This document shows positions 34,815 through 45,336 of a DNA stretch of 64,000 nt, piece after piece. Within the stretch, counting starts at the first letter, position 1. Each line of letters starts with the position of its first letter. The notes under the pieces were generated by a model. It made no database searches. It was given only the letters and a program-made list of their open reading frames with translations, and had not been told where the DNA came from. A program made the translations under genes and the position numbers. The stretch comes from Hirundichthys speculiger (taxonomy: Eukaryota; Chordata; Actinopteri; Beloniformes; Exocoetidae): NCBI GenBank assembly GCA_018398805.1, contig JAGFBZ010002122.1, positions 228,501-292,500 of the forward strand, given 5' to 3'.

Positions 34815-36347
34815 GGGCCCGATCTTCCTCCAAACCTCCTAAAGCCGCTATTTAGGGATAGTGGGTAGCGGGAAGGGCGTTCCCCCGTAAAGAACACAAT
34901 CTTCCACTCTTGCTAAACCCGCTATCCCACCTGCGCTACCTGCTACATTATGCATAGGAGTGATTAGGGCGTTCCACCTGTTGAATCAATCAGTGCGTCA
35001 GTAACCATTGCCTTTAAGAGCAGGTTGCGCTACCTGCTTACCGCTATGTAGCGTCTTTTCATCCAGATCAGAGCAGCTCTCATGCTCCTCCTCCTCTGCA
35101 CTGATATATACATATACAGTGGTACCTCTACTTACTAAATCAATTGGTTCTGGAAGTAGTTTCGTAACCTGAAAATTAGTAGAGACGCGTTTTCCATGTA
35201 AATGCTCTAATCTGTTCCAAGCCCCCGAAAATTCAGACATAATTTTTTTTTATAAATCATAAAAATCCATCAAAACATGTAACAAATACATGTTAGCATT
35301 AGATTACTGCACAATAAACATAAAATGAGAGTTGTACATAATAAAAAACAAAGAATAAGAATAAAGTAAAGAATAAAAATTATGTTTATTTACATTTTAA
35401 CTGCTATCGTCATCACCTTTTCTCTCTCAGCAGTGGTTTTTGCCTGACGTTTTGTAAAGAACCAATCCAAGGACGTTTGCTTTTGTCGGCTTTTAGCAAT
35501 CCTTCGAAAATGGGCAAGGCAAACATCATAATAATGAGCAATACCCAACTAGTGAACACTTTTTCTGGGTGATTCTTTTCAACAAATTCCGAGATTCAGA
35601 GAATTCAGAGAAAGATGCCAGGAAGATGCTAGCTGATAGCCAATGGCAGAGCAGCTACAAATATGTTTATGTTCGGTAAACTCTGGGAGCTGCAAGTAGC
35701 AGTGCGTATTGTATTTTTGACTTTCATATCCTGAAATTTCTTTTGTAACAAGAAGCAGTATTTTCCCGTTGAGGTGTTTCGTAACCTGAAAATTTCGTAT
35801 GTAGAGACATTCTTAAATAGAGGTGCCACTGTAAATATTTTTATACAGACAATTCCTATCGGCTACCTTAGAGTCCCAGATAGTCAGTGTCCTCCCAGTA
35901 AACACTCTCTGGTGGTCTATGGTTTAACTGCCGAGCAAGCCGTTTAAGACAATCTGTCAGGGGTTTGGCAGGGGTTCAACTGAGGCCAAATCACGCTTTT
36001 TATTCAAGAGTTATTTCAAGAGGTAGAGCTGTGTGCACGTCCACATGTGACCAGGTGGACGCACAGTGATGGCATTTAGACGCGCTCTTGTATGCGCCGA
36101 CATGCAGGTTGCAGGTAGCGGGTGGTCTAACCACCTGCTACCCGCAACCCGCAACCACAAGATACCGAGTTGGCGGAAAGGGCAAAAGACACGCCGATTG
36201 CCACGCCTACAAAGTGAGTAAGTCGGCATAATGGGTAGCGGCTTTAGAGAAGGAAGATTGCATTAGCTGTTAGCGGAGGTTCCTATACCTGCAATTTGTG
36301 GGTAGCGGCTAGTGGTAAAGGGTAAGGGGAAGTGTACAATCGGAGCC
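34815..36347 (-). mobile_element. PIF/Harbinger-like element, copy 4, with nested Tigger-like element
   Basis: The ends GGGCCCGATCTTCC and GTGTACAATCGGAGCC are flanked by the exact trinucleotide TTA (34812-34814 and 36348-36350). The TWA/YTA preference and 3-bp length are those of the PIF/Harbinger superfamily. Removing the insertion at 35117-35831 leaves an element of about 815 bp, like copies 1 and 3. Confidence 0.9.
35117..35831. mobile_element. pogo/Tigger-like non-autonomous element (715 bp)
   Basis: Inverted tips CAGTGGTACCTCTACTTA and TAAATAGAGGTGCCACTG are flanked by TA on both sides (35115-35116 and 35832-35833). The TA target and CAGTGG tips are typical of Tc1/mariner superfamily members of the pogo/Tigger type. 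Subterminal repeats of TTCGTAACCTGAAAATT occur near both ends. No transposase frame is present. Confidence 0.9.
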
Positions 36348-36350
36348 TTA

Positions 36351-37883
36351 GTGGCAATATGTTTGTTTGGTTCCTGATGAATCTTGCTGGCTCAGGTCAG
36401 CTTGAATGTGCCGAAAAGTGACAAAACCAGGGAAGTTCACATGAACATTCCTCTAAAAACACAACAGGAAAACCAGTTTTGAAGCAGTAAACGGCGATAT
36501 GTTGCAGGATGGATTTCCAGACTGTTCAGGTTCTCACTGCTCAAATCCAGAGAGATTTGCAACCAAAGTCTAATATTATGTTTGACAGAAATCAATGAAA
36601 ATGTCTTATTCATGTTGCGTTCCATCTTCATTGTCCTGGTAGAAACTATACTCTTTTATTTTTTAACGCTCCTGCTGTCATCTCACATGTATTTCATTTG
36701 TTTTGACACCTGATTTATTCAAATCCACCTTGCAGTTGCTGAGAGACACTCATTTTAAGTCTGGTATGAAGGAGTCTTAAAATAGGCCTCATTAGGGAGG
36801 TTGATGAGAGGATCGCGTCTACTGTCACTTGTGATCACATATGTGACAGATAAATTCATAAAAACGGCTAATGACTGCTGAAAATTGAAGCGCAGAAATA
36901 GATGTTAGGTATGCTAATTAAAAAAAACACCATAAATGAAAGATGTTGAGAGATGTTAAAAGACTATTAATTCCTGAAACATAAAATAATGAATATCTGC
37001 AAGACCAAGCATTTTAAATGGCTACAGCACAAGTTGATGAAAAAAAGAAGAACTCGAAAACGCAGGACTCCATGTTAACCAACAACATGTATTTATTTAT
37101 GTATTCAAGAAAAAGACAAATTGATCTCCTCAGGAGTCGTGGCCGTGAACTGGAGAGCAGTAACAAAAGGAGAAACGGTTTTCAGCGATGAAGAAGTGGA
37201 AAGACGGATTGATCGATCGACGACGGGACACAAGAAGAGCCGCGAGAAACCGGCACAAAATCCACCTGAAAGCTTCTGCTCTCGGCCTCTCTTATCCCTG
37301 CTGGTGGTCTCGCTTCCACAAAACGTCTTAAGCGTGATCAAGGGTGGGGGGGTGGGGTGGGGGGGGCGTAAAACACTGACCAGACAGTGAGCGCTCCGAG
37401 TAGGAAAAGGAGGAGAAATGATGTGTCAGGCGTTTAAAACACAATACCAGGCTGTGCCGCGTTATTACTGGAGACCCCCCGCTGGGAAACGCAGAAAGAG
37501 CGGGAGGGCGGCGGGTCTGGTGGCGCGAGCCGACAGAGGAGCGGCGGCGACCAGGAAGGTCGGGAGGGCCACGGAGGCTGGTGAAAACGTTTCTTTCAGG
37601 AGCAAATTGTCAGAAGCCTCAACTCCTCCCCGCCGCCTCCGTATCTCCCGCCGCCATTTTTCTGAAAGCTTTGAGGCATCCGAGGGGCCGCCGGGGGCCA
37701 CGAGGCAGATGAAAGAGGAAGCAGAGGCTCGAGATGCGGCGTGATGCGCCGCTCGATCACAGATTGTGCTGCAACAAAAGACAGGAAGCCACAGAGAGAA
37801 AGGGACAGAAAGATAGAGAGAGGAGGCGACAGTAACAGATGGAGATGTGGCAGATAGAGAGCACCATTACGTCACCACGTTCA

Positions 37884-37885
<2 letters not shown>
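36351..37885. other. Non-coding DNA; GC-rich patch near 37440-37740
   Basis: The segment 36700-36960 is AT-rich, unique-looking and contains several ATTA cores, so it may be a conserved element. The patch 37440-37740 is CpG-rich, open on both strands (108 codons plus, 78 minus) and contains CCGCCATTTT, a YY1-like core. I recognise no protein in it. It could be a small CpG island or a GC-rich repeat. G-runs occur at 37344-37368. Confidence 0.4.

Positions 37886-37916
<31 letters not shown>
37886..37916. repeat. Poly-A run of 31
   Basis: Thirty-one consecutive A follow TCAAT, so an AATAAA hexamer overlaps the start of the run. This could be the tail of a retroposed transcript, but the upstream 150 bp do not resemble a gene or SINE that I know. 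Confidence 0.9.
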
Positions 37917-37918
<2 letters not shown>

Positions 37919-38005
37919 GGACAAAGATGACGCAGTTAAAAGGAGAACAAAAACTGAGTGTAAAAGAATAAATAAATTAAAAATAGCCATGTTTAACTTA
38001 ATTTT

Positions 38006-38681
38006 GGGACCAATTCCGATTCCTCCCTTAACCCTCAATCTCAAAAATGTGCGGTCCCGCTAAGTGCTAGTGTTGTCCCGATTCTAAAAAAAGTCAAGTT
38101 GAGGGACGAGTTTGAGGGCTGTATCGCCCTCAAAATTGAGATTCTCCGGCACCACCGTTGGAAGTAAGGGCTACCCAGAAGGCATTGGGTAATTTAGCTA
38201 AGACATCTTCGAAAAGGATGGCGACAAAAAAAAGCTAGCTACAAATGTAAGTATTTTCATAGATCTTAAAGATATAAATGTTACGAAACCATCTTATTGT
38301 CTTTGTTTGAGACTTTTTTCATGAATTAACATCGTTGTTGCATAACATTAATATTTTTTACTCTACGATGTTTGCTGCGGTCCCGGTCGGCTTCACGTTA
38401 CTTGTATACCTTGTTGTGTAGCGACGGAGGACTGAATAATGTATCCTCTATTGTGTTATTTGCTAATATTATTTAGAGAATATACAGCGCTCTTTTCAAT
38501 GTTATCCCTGTGTCATTTCAGGAAATACAGAGACAACACTCTGATACATTTCAGTCTGAAGACGTAACTGCACTCAAGGGGTGTCCCATTTCTGAGTCAC
38601 AAGATAGTCCTGACACTTACTTTCAAGGGTTTAGATTGAGGGCCTAAAATTGAGAGTTAAGGGCGGAATTGGAATTTACCC
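38006..38681 (+). mobile_element. DX-family DNA transposon, copy A
   Basis: The ends GGGACCAATTCCGATTCCTC and GGCGGAATTGGAATTTACCC are inverted repeats matching the intact copy at 57882-58593. The interior shares GAGGGCTGTATCGCCCTCAA and GGAAGTAAGGGCTACCCAGA with it. No target duplication can be seen, because the right end abuts a second, inverted DX fragment. Confidence 0.82.
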
Positions 38682-39097
38682 GAAGTGTCAGGGTTATCTG
38701 GTGACTTAGAAATGGGACACCTGTTGAGTGCAGTTACGTCTTCAGACTGTGGGGGGCGGCCTTACACCAAAGCTACGTCCAGCCTGTCAAGAAAATGACG
38801 ACGACGACGAAGAAGTAGAAGAAGACGCAGAAGAAGAACAAGATAATATAAATATATATAACGAAGACAATAAGATAGTTTCGTAACATTTATATCTTTA
38901 TTAACTACGAAAATACTTACATTTGAAGCTCACTTTTTTCAGCGCCATCCTTTTTGAAGACGTTTTGCTGAAAATACGCAATGCCTTCTGGGTAGCCCTT
39001 ACTTCCGAGGGTGGTGCCGGAGAATCTCAATATTGAGGGCGATACGGCCCTCAAACTTGTCCCTCAACTTGACGTTCTAAGAATCGGGACAACACAC
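38682..39097 (-). mobile_element. DX-family fragment, copy B, inverted next to copy A
   Basis: Starting at CGAAGTGTCAGGGTTATC, this is the other orientation of DX, similar to the copy at 5796-6751 including the GACGACGACGA patch. Both tips are lost. Copy A and copy B lie tail to tail and would pair over several hundred bases. The right edge runs straight into a hAT-A fragment. Confidence 0.8.
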
Positions 39098-39554
39098 GGG
39101 AAAAAGCAGACATGCTTATTTTTCTGCAAAAGAATTGTTAATTCCTCATAGTATTTGCAGATTTGTACTATGCACTGTTCCGTTGTATTTGATAGTATTT
39201 ATCTTTAATATAATTTTTGAGTGCTTAGTGAGCTCATATGTCCTTTTAAAAAGGAGATTCTTTTATTTCTATTTAGAAAATTCTGGTAGTAAAATGTTAC
39301 ACATTCTTGTGTATTTGCACAGTTACATATTACAACAGTTAACACATTATCCAGGCTTTAGGCCTCTTTTGACCTCGCTGTTGAGTTTGTAAGGTCGTGG
39401 CTTCTAAGTAAAAAAAATAATAATGCTAATAAAACTGTTTGTTCTCCTTTTTCCCCGAATTAGAATCGATAAGAGAATCGATAAAGAATCAAATCGTTAA
39501 ACAGTATCGATAATGGAATTGGAATTGGAAAAATCGTATCAATTCCCATCCCTA
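39098..39554 (+). mobile_element. hAT-A fragment, right half
   Basis: From GAAAAAGCAGACATGCTTAT to the tip CCCATCCCTA this matches the last 440 bp of the element at 29885-30971. The left half and BED exon are missing. No target duplication is identifiable. Confidence 0.9.
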
Positions 39555-40920
39555 AGGAGGACGGCCCAGATCACAAAGGGACGGTTGAAGAAGAGGAGGG
39601 CGTGGGGGGCTGGACTGGTTCTGACCCGACCCCCAGGTCTGAGTCAGAACGCCTTTTCAGAGTTGTGAGAAACTGTAAAAGTTTTCCTTTTCCAACTCAC
39701 TTTGGAGAGTGATGAAAGCCTGAAATGCAAAACTTGGTTTTATTTTAACAAATTAAATGAAGTCGATGAAAAAAAAAAAAAAAAAAGAAAAATCAAATAT
39801 CGTGGGTTTGTAAATTTAAACATCCCTGTGTCATTTTCTTAATTTCCATTTTCCAATTTGGTGTGCGAGCGTCGCCTGTGGCACAAAAATAATTCAGTCT
39901 GGATTATATCATTTTCTTCAGAGTCAGAAGCCAAAATTGTGACTATAAGTTAAATTTAGTTAATTACACAGCCTTAACACGAGTATAGGTACGTGCACGT
40001 GGGGAAGAAGTTTAACTTCTCCTCAAACACAGAAGTTTTAATTACAGACGAAAGTTTTCCTTCTGTTGTCACAAAGACGCTTTCTTTTCCCTTTAAACAC
40101 TTAAAGAAAAGACGGAAAATTATTCACTACCAGTACAGATAAATATACAGCTGGTAAATAGCTCAATTAGAAAAATATAATCTTCGCTGCAAACAATACA
40201 AGACACAAAAAAAAACAACCCTAGAGCAGATAATGATCGTCAAGATTGGCTGTGGTTTTCTGAACAGTGATCGATGCCCACTTGAAAGGAGGCAACGCTG
40301 ACGGTTTATGATGGAGGAAAAGCTGCCAACAGTATGAAAATAAAATCAATAAGTCAGTTGTAGAAAGACGAGGGAGAGAGAAAAAAAAAGAAGAAGATGG
40401 GGATACGAGATGACAAACGGGAGACAAAACAGAATAAAACAAGAGAGACGAAGAGCAGAGGAGACGGATAAAAAAATAAAAAGACTTTCAGGCAGACGGA
40501 GGGGCGAGATGAAAGGTGATGGTTTAAAAGGAAGTAAAGGTGGAGAAACGACTGGCAGATAAAGGGAAGATTCTTTAAAGGCAGCTGGGAAAAAAACAAG
40601 CCGAAGATGTTTTAAAACAAACAACTGAGAAGTGAAGTAAATCTACAAGTGTTAGCGTCACGTGTGAATATACGATGAGCTGAAGGAAACTCGCTCTTGA
40701 AAACACACATCCAGAGTTTAAACGGCTGCAGGTGAGGCTGCAGGTGAGGCTGCAGGTGCGACGGAGCCCAGCTGCTCCTCGGTCCTTCCCGCCGTCGAGT
40801 CTCCGCAGATTAACGACCTGGACGGACTCGAGACCGGCGCCGACGGGTTAGGGTTTGAACACACGACAATAGTAGCAACGGAGGCGACTCAACGATCCGC
40901 CTGCAGCGTATCCAACCAGC
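39555..40920. other. Non-coding DNA, purine-rich in part
   Basis: An A-run lies near 39769-39786 and a purine-rich stretch at 40370-40590 opens two minus-strand frames of pyrimidine-biased codons that are not genes. A 12-bp tandem repeat is at 40724-40758. Nothing coding is supported. Confidence 0.45.
40724..40758. repeat. 12-bp tandem repeat, about three units
   Basis: The unit GGCTGCAGGTGA is repeated twice in full plus 11 bases of a third unit. Confidence 0.9.
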
Positions 40921-41321
40921 ACTGAGGATAGAGCTGAGCGATCTTATCGATTCTGCAATATATGTTGATATCTTATCAAGTATCGATTTTTCAGCTGCGG
41001 GTATCAATATTCTAAGCTTCTTTCAAAACCGTGTCCCACCTTTAAAAGCTTTTAAGTAACAGTTTGCACTGTTTAAATAAATGAAACTATTTTTCTCAAC
41101 AAATCTTTTATTCATTTTGTCCAGCATTTGAAAGCTGCCTGTCAGCCATATAATGTGTAATTGATGCTTTCAGTTCAATTAATTCAAACAAAGTAATTGG
41201 AACACTCACTAGATTTCACCAAAATCACTTTGTCCCTTTAAAATCTTTTGGAAAATGATGTAAATGTATTGTAAGATGAATATCGATATATATTGTATCG
41301 TGAGCTGAATATCGTGTATCG

Positions 41322-41703
41322 CAGCCATTCCCAAACTTCAGAATACCAAGGCCCAATTTGAAATGTGAAAAATCTCTGCAGCCCACCGAAACCTTTAATC
41401 ACAACTGTGATCAACATACAGGACCAGGAACCATGATCTGATATTAATGTAAGGGGTCAACAAATAAGGTGACACTTGTCATATTAGGTTAGGATGACAG
41501 TAGAATAACACTTAACTGATTTGTTTTATTACTTCTTAATGTTTTTTTTAATCATGTCATAAATATTTTACAGTAATTAAAAACATTTAAAAAAGATAGA
41601 GGATTTAAAACACATTTGTTTAATTTTAATAACCTCTCACGGCCCACCTGCAGTCCCACGACGGCCCACCAGGGGGCCGCGGCCCACACTTTAGGAATCA
41701 CTG
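41322..41703. mobile_element. hAT-H (Charlie-like) non-autonomous transposon (382 bp)
   Basis: The tips CAGCCATTCCCAAACTTC and ACTTTAGGAATCACTG are inverted. The exact 8-bp duplication GTGTATCG (41314-41321 and 41704-41711) was made from hAT-C sequence. CAG...TTCCCAAACTT tips are characteristic of Charlie-type hAT elements. It contains no open frame of note. Confidence 0.93.
41666..41680. promoter_or_regulatory. CTCF-like motif inside hAT-H
   Basis: CCACCAGGGGGCCGC is very close to the CTCF core CCACCAGGGGGCGC. It lies near the right end of a nested transposon, so it was probably delivered by it. Occupancy is unknown. Confidence 0.4.
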
Positions 41704-41756
41704 GTGTATCGTATCGTATCGCAGGATTAGTGTATCGCTACAGCCATAACTGAGGA

Positions 41757-44433
41757 CCAACCTTTCTAGAATGAACATCGACACAATCGACGGAGCTAAA
41801 TGCACAAAACAAACTCGGTTAAACCCTGAGAATTATCACGTTTTGGGGGTTTTTCTTCCTCCGTGGCTGCTGGCGGTGCTCATCATGTTTCCAGTCAACA
41901 CTTGCAAAGACTTCAGCTCGTAAAAAAAAATTTTTAAATCGCCCCAACTTGATTGGAAAGCCGGCCGTCGCCATTCTGATCAGAGCATCAATCTGCGCAC
42001 GCTTTCTACACCGGCGGCCTCCAAACTCAGCGTGGTCCCGCGCCGATAATCACGCGCCGCGACCGAACCGCCACACAATCAACCGTTTTAAGGTCACCTG
42101 CTGCTGGCGAACGCTCTGTGGAGGCCGGGACGGCGCAGAAACACTTAGTATTCAGTTTTGATTTGTGCGTCTCGGCCGGTCGTCACTGTGTACAATCACA
42201 TTTATGTGATATGTGAGAGTCAAATAAATCATTCTTGGATTAGGACTTTACTTTAGGAGCAGAGGAAGAAGGGAAAGGAACAGGAATGAAAGGAAACACG
42301 ACGAATTCTTGATGGTGAACATCTGCAGGGCTTAAAGTTAAAAAAAATCCTGAGCCTGATTTTTTTCCGGGGCTGCAGTGGATCCAAGGCATACACATTA
42401 TTGGCAACTTTTTGGCATTGTGATTGGTAATATACAAGATGACCTACAATTAAATGTGAATTTTAGAAAGTAAAGGTTATTAAGTTATACGTGAAAACAT
42501 GTGAAACTGAGTCAAGCTAATTAATCAGATTCATTTAGCAACTATTGAATTCAGTAAAGGGCAGTTTGTACAAAAAAAACATATAAATTACAACTTTTCC
42601 ATCATTATTGTTCAAAAAAATGGCAAATTAATTTATAGGAAATATATTCCATTGGGTCTTGACTCCTCTCCTCTTTAATATATGTATTTTCACAGGCAGT
42701 TATTATGTTATTAGATGTTGTGCAGCATTAAAAAAAGCGAACCATTACTTTCAAAGAAAACATCCATCCTTTGAGCTGATCAGACAGACGTTTTTTTTTT
42801 TTTTTAACCCTAGAGCTGTGTCATGTTTTTTCATATAACTGACATGCTAACTGGAAACGGGCAGTTTTTTAAAGCGTTTTTATCAACGGCTATTTTTTTT
42901 TTTTTACAAAGACGTACGAGCGGTTGAGTGATCGTAAATGATAAATCGTGTTCCGCAAAAAAGGAGCACACACGTATTTTCAAGTCACAAACAGATCAGT
43001 CATCACGGCCGCTACGTCCGCTGTGGTTGTTGCTAGCGATTAATGGTTTGTGAGTGCGCGGACAGCTGCTTTATGGCCGGTGTCTCCTTTGTGACGTGAA
43101 GAGCTTTTTTTTTGCAGCTAGTTGCATAGACTAGCTTCTTGGCGCACACAACACACAAAATTAGGTACCAGGCTCCAGAAGCTTCTGGTACCCAAACGGC
43201 TAACCGTCTCCACCCTTGTCCTCCATCCTGCCTAGAGACACTTGAACGTTGCCTCCATTCGAACAACCACCGGCTCACCTCGGATGGTGAGTTCTAGACC
43301 ACTCAGAGATTACGTGTTTGTGTACGTGTTTTTTTTCCACCTGAATCATAGTCAAATGCCGGAGATACTTTAAGCCCTGCATCTGGAAGAAATCCGGTGC
43401 AGCTCAGAGCGGTCCAGGATCGACTGGGAGCTCGTTCCTCCAACCGCTGACGCTCCTGAACGGATCTCTCTAATATTCCTGTCACTAGAACATGATGCCC
43501 GTCATGAAGAGCTGTGGAAGAAAAGTGACACGGCTCCCCAGATAAGGTCACGCGTCACATGCCGTTTGCACGCCAAAATCCTGTACCATCAGTTTTACCT
43601 CCCGGAGCCGTAAGTGGTTGTCGTTTCTGACGAGACGCCTTGGATGTCGTTTCGTGGTGTCACTTGAAATAATTAGAATGAATATAGTTATGATAAAAAC
43701 AATAATCAGCGTAGGTTACTGTGAGCCAGCTGTGACGGGAATCAGCTGTCCGTGTTCCAGCTGGCGTCCATGTTTGCCTGTTTCCTTTTTTAACGCTGCG
43801 CAGCGAAGCACGAGGAAGGAGAGGCTTCAGAAGCATTTATGGGAGGGTTTCTCCTGTTCTTATACCGTCGACGGGTTCATGATCTGTAGGAGCACATCAC
43901 AGGCGTCTATCTTCAGCGTTAGACGCCCGCCAGCATCTCCCACCGTACCGCCGTGCTACTTCCTGTTAACGTCAAACCATTCCATCCTGGTTTCACCACG
44001 CTCGCTGCCGCCTCCAGGATTCATCTGCTGTGTGCCGCAGTCATCCAAGGATGCAAGACAGGTGATACTTGAGAGTTTAAATCCATCTTTTACCCCTTTA
44101 ATCTATCAAATGTAGACAGCAACAGCTGACTGAAGAGCAGTGTGAAGAAGCTGCATTATTCCGCTGCAGGTTGCAACCGCTCGACTGTTGGTTTCTGTCC
44201 GCTTTTGTTCAAGGCTGAGAACTGAGACGGAGAGAACGTTCAGGGATTCAAGAAGATTTTTAATTTAGTCTGGTGGCTGTCGCAGCAAAAGAGGCACAAA
44301 CAGACCTTTAACCGAGAGCAGAAGACAAGCAGGAATCTTTGGGAAAGATACAAAAAATTACCTTAAAATCACCTTTAAAAAAAAAAATCCTTTCAAAGCC
44401 ATTAGAAGCAATCGCGACACAACGCGGTGAGAC
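41757..44433. other. Non-coding DNA without a recognised gene
   Basis: The 165-codon frame at 43618-44115 has no recognisable domain, signal peptide or splice context and is probably chance. Homopolymer T-runs occur at 42792-42805 and 42893-42905. AT-rich sequence at 42480-42760 shows no repeat signature. Confidence 0.4.
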
Positions 44434-44616
44434 CTAGGCCCCGATCGTACACTTCCCGCTACCCGCTACCCACTAACCACTACCTGCAAATTGTGGGTTT
44501 AGGAACCTCCGCTAACCGCTAATGGAATCTGCCGCTCCCTAAAGCTGCTACCCGTTATGCCGACTCCCTTACTCACGTTGTAGGTGTGGCAATGGGCGTG
44601 TCTCTTGCCCTTTCCG

Positions 44617-44697
44617 CAAACTCGGTATCTTGCGATGGCGGGTTGCGGGTTGGTGGTCAGACCACCCGCAACCCACGATAGCAAGATACCGAGTTTG
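44617..44697. repeat. Imperfect inverted repeat (hairpin) inside Harbinger-like copy 5
   Basis: The outer arms of 17 bases are perfect complements (44617-44633 and 44681-44697, CAAACTCGGTATCTTGC). Inner arms of 10 bases (44640-44649 and 44665-44674, GGGTTGCGGG) also pair. Copies 1 and 3 have only the left arm at this place, so the right arm is an added inverted duplication. Confidence 0.88.
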
Positions 44698-45148
44698 TTG
44701 GCGCACACAAGAGCGCGTCCGAATGGCATCAATGTGCGTCCACCTGGTCACATGTGGACGTGCACAAACGGCTCTACCTCTGGAATTAACTCTTGTATAA
44801 AAAGTGTGATTTGGCCTCAGTTGAACCCCTGAGAAAATGGCAGAGATCGTCTTAAACGGCTTCTTCGCCAGTTAAACCATAGACGACCAGAGTGTGTTTA
44901 CTGGGAGGACACCAACTATCTGGGACTTTCAGGTAGCCGATAGGAATTGTCTGTGTAAAAATATTTATATGTTTATATCAGTGCAGAGGAGGAGGAGGAA
45001 GGAAGAGAAGGAAGCTCTACAGCAGAGACGAGCTGCACATGAGAGCTGCTCTGATCTGGATGAAAAGACGCTACATAGCGGTTAGCGGGTAGCGCAACCT
45101 GCTCTTAAAGGCAATGGCTGCTGACGCACTGATTGGTTAAACAGGTGG

Positions 45149-45187
45149 CCTAACCCTAGCCCTAACCCTAACCCTAACGCCCTAACC
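45149..45187. repeat. Short telomere-like (CCCTAA)n tract
   Basis: About four complete CCCTAA/CCCTAG units plus partial ones lie where the other Harbinger-like copies have only GAACGCCCTAACC. CCCTAA is the C-strand of the vertebrate telomere repeat. Local expansion of the resident CCCTAACC seed by slippage would explain it. Confidence 0.85.
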
Positions 45188-45336
45188 ACTCCTATGCATA
45201 ATGTAGCGGGAAGCGCAGGTGGGATAGCGGGTTTAGCAAAGTGGAAGATTGTGTTCTTTGCGGGGGAACGCCCCTCCCGCTACCCGCTATCCCTTAATAG
45301 CGGCTTTAGCAGATCTGGCGGAAGATCGGGTCCCTA

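Larger units (their letters stand above)
40929..41748. mobile_element. hAT-C non-autonomous transposon with nested hAT-H
   Basis: An exact 8-bp duplication ACTGAGGA flanks it (40921-40928 and 41749-41756). The tips are TAGAGCTGAGCG and GCTACAGCCATA. Subtracting the insertion at 41322-41703 and one copy of its duplication gives about 430 bp, the normal family size. Confidence 0.94.
44437..45333 (+). mobile_element. PIF/Harbinger-like element, copy 5 (897 bp)
   Basis: The ends GGCCCCGATCGTACACTTCC and GGCGGAAGATCGGGTCC are flanked by the exact trinucleotide CTA (44434-44436 and 45334-45336). It is the cleanest copy for the family ends. It has two private features: a hairpin at 44617-44697 and a telomere-like tract at 45149-45187, neither found in the other four copies. 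Confidence 0.92.

Noticed and set aside
37418..37744. 108-codon CpG-rich frame as a gene
   Set aside because: The opposite strand is equally open, the peptide is low-complexity Arg/Ala-rich and no family is recognised. Composition explains it.
43618..44115. 165-codon open frame as a gene
   Set aside because: No domain, no signal of splicing or promoter, and irregular composition. Length alone is not convincing in 64 kb.
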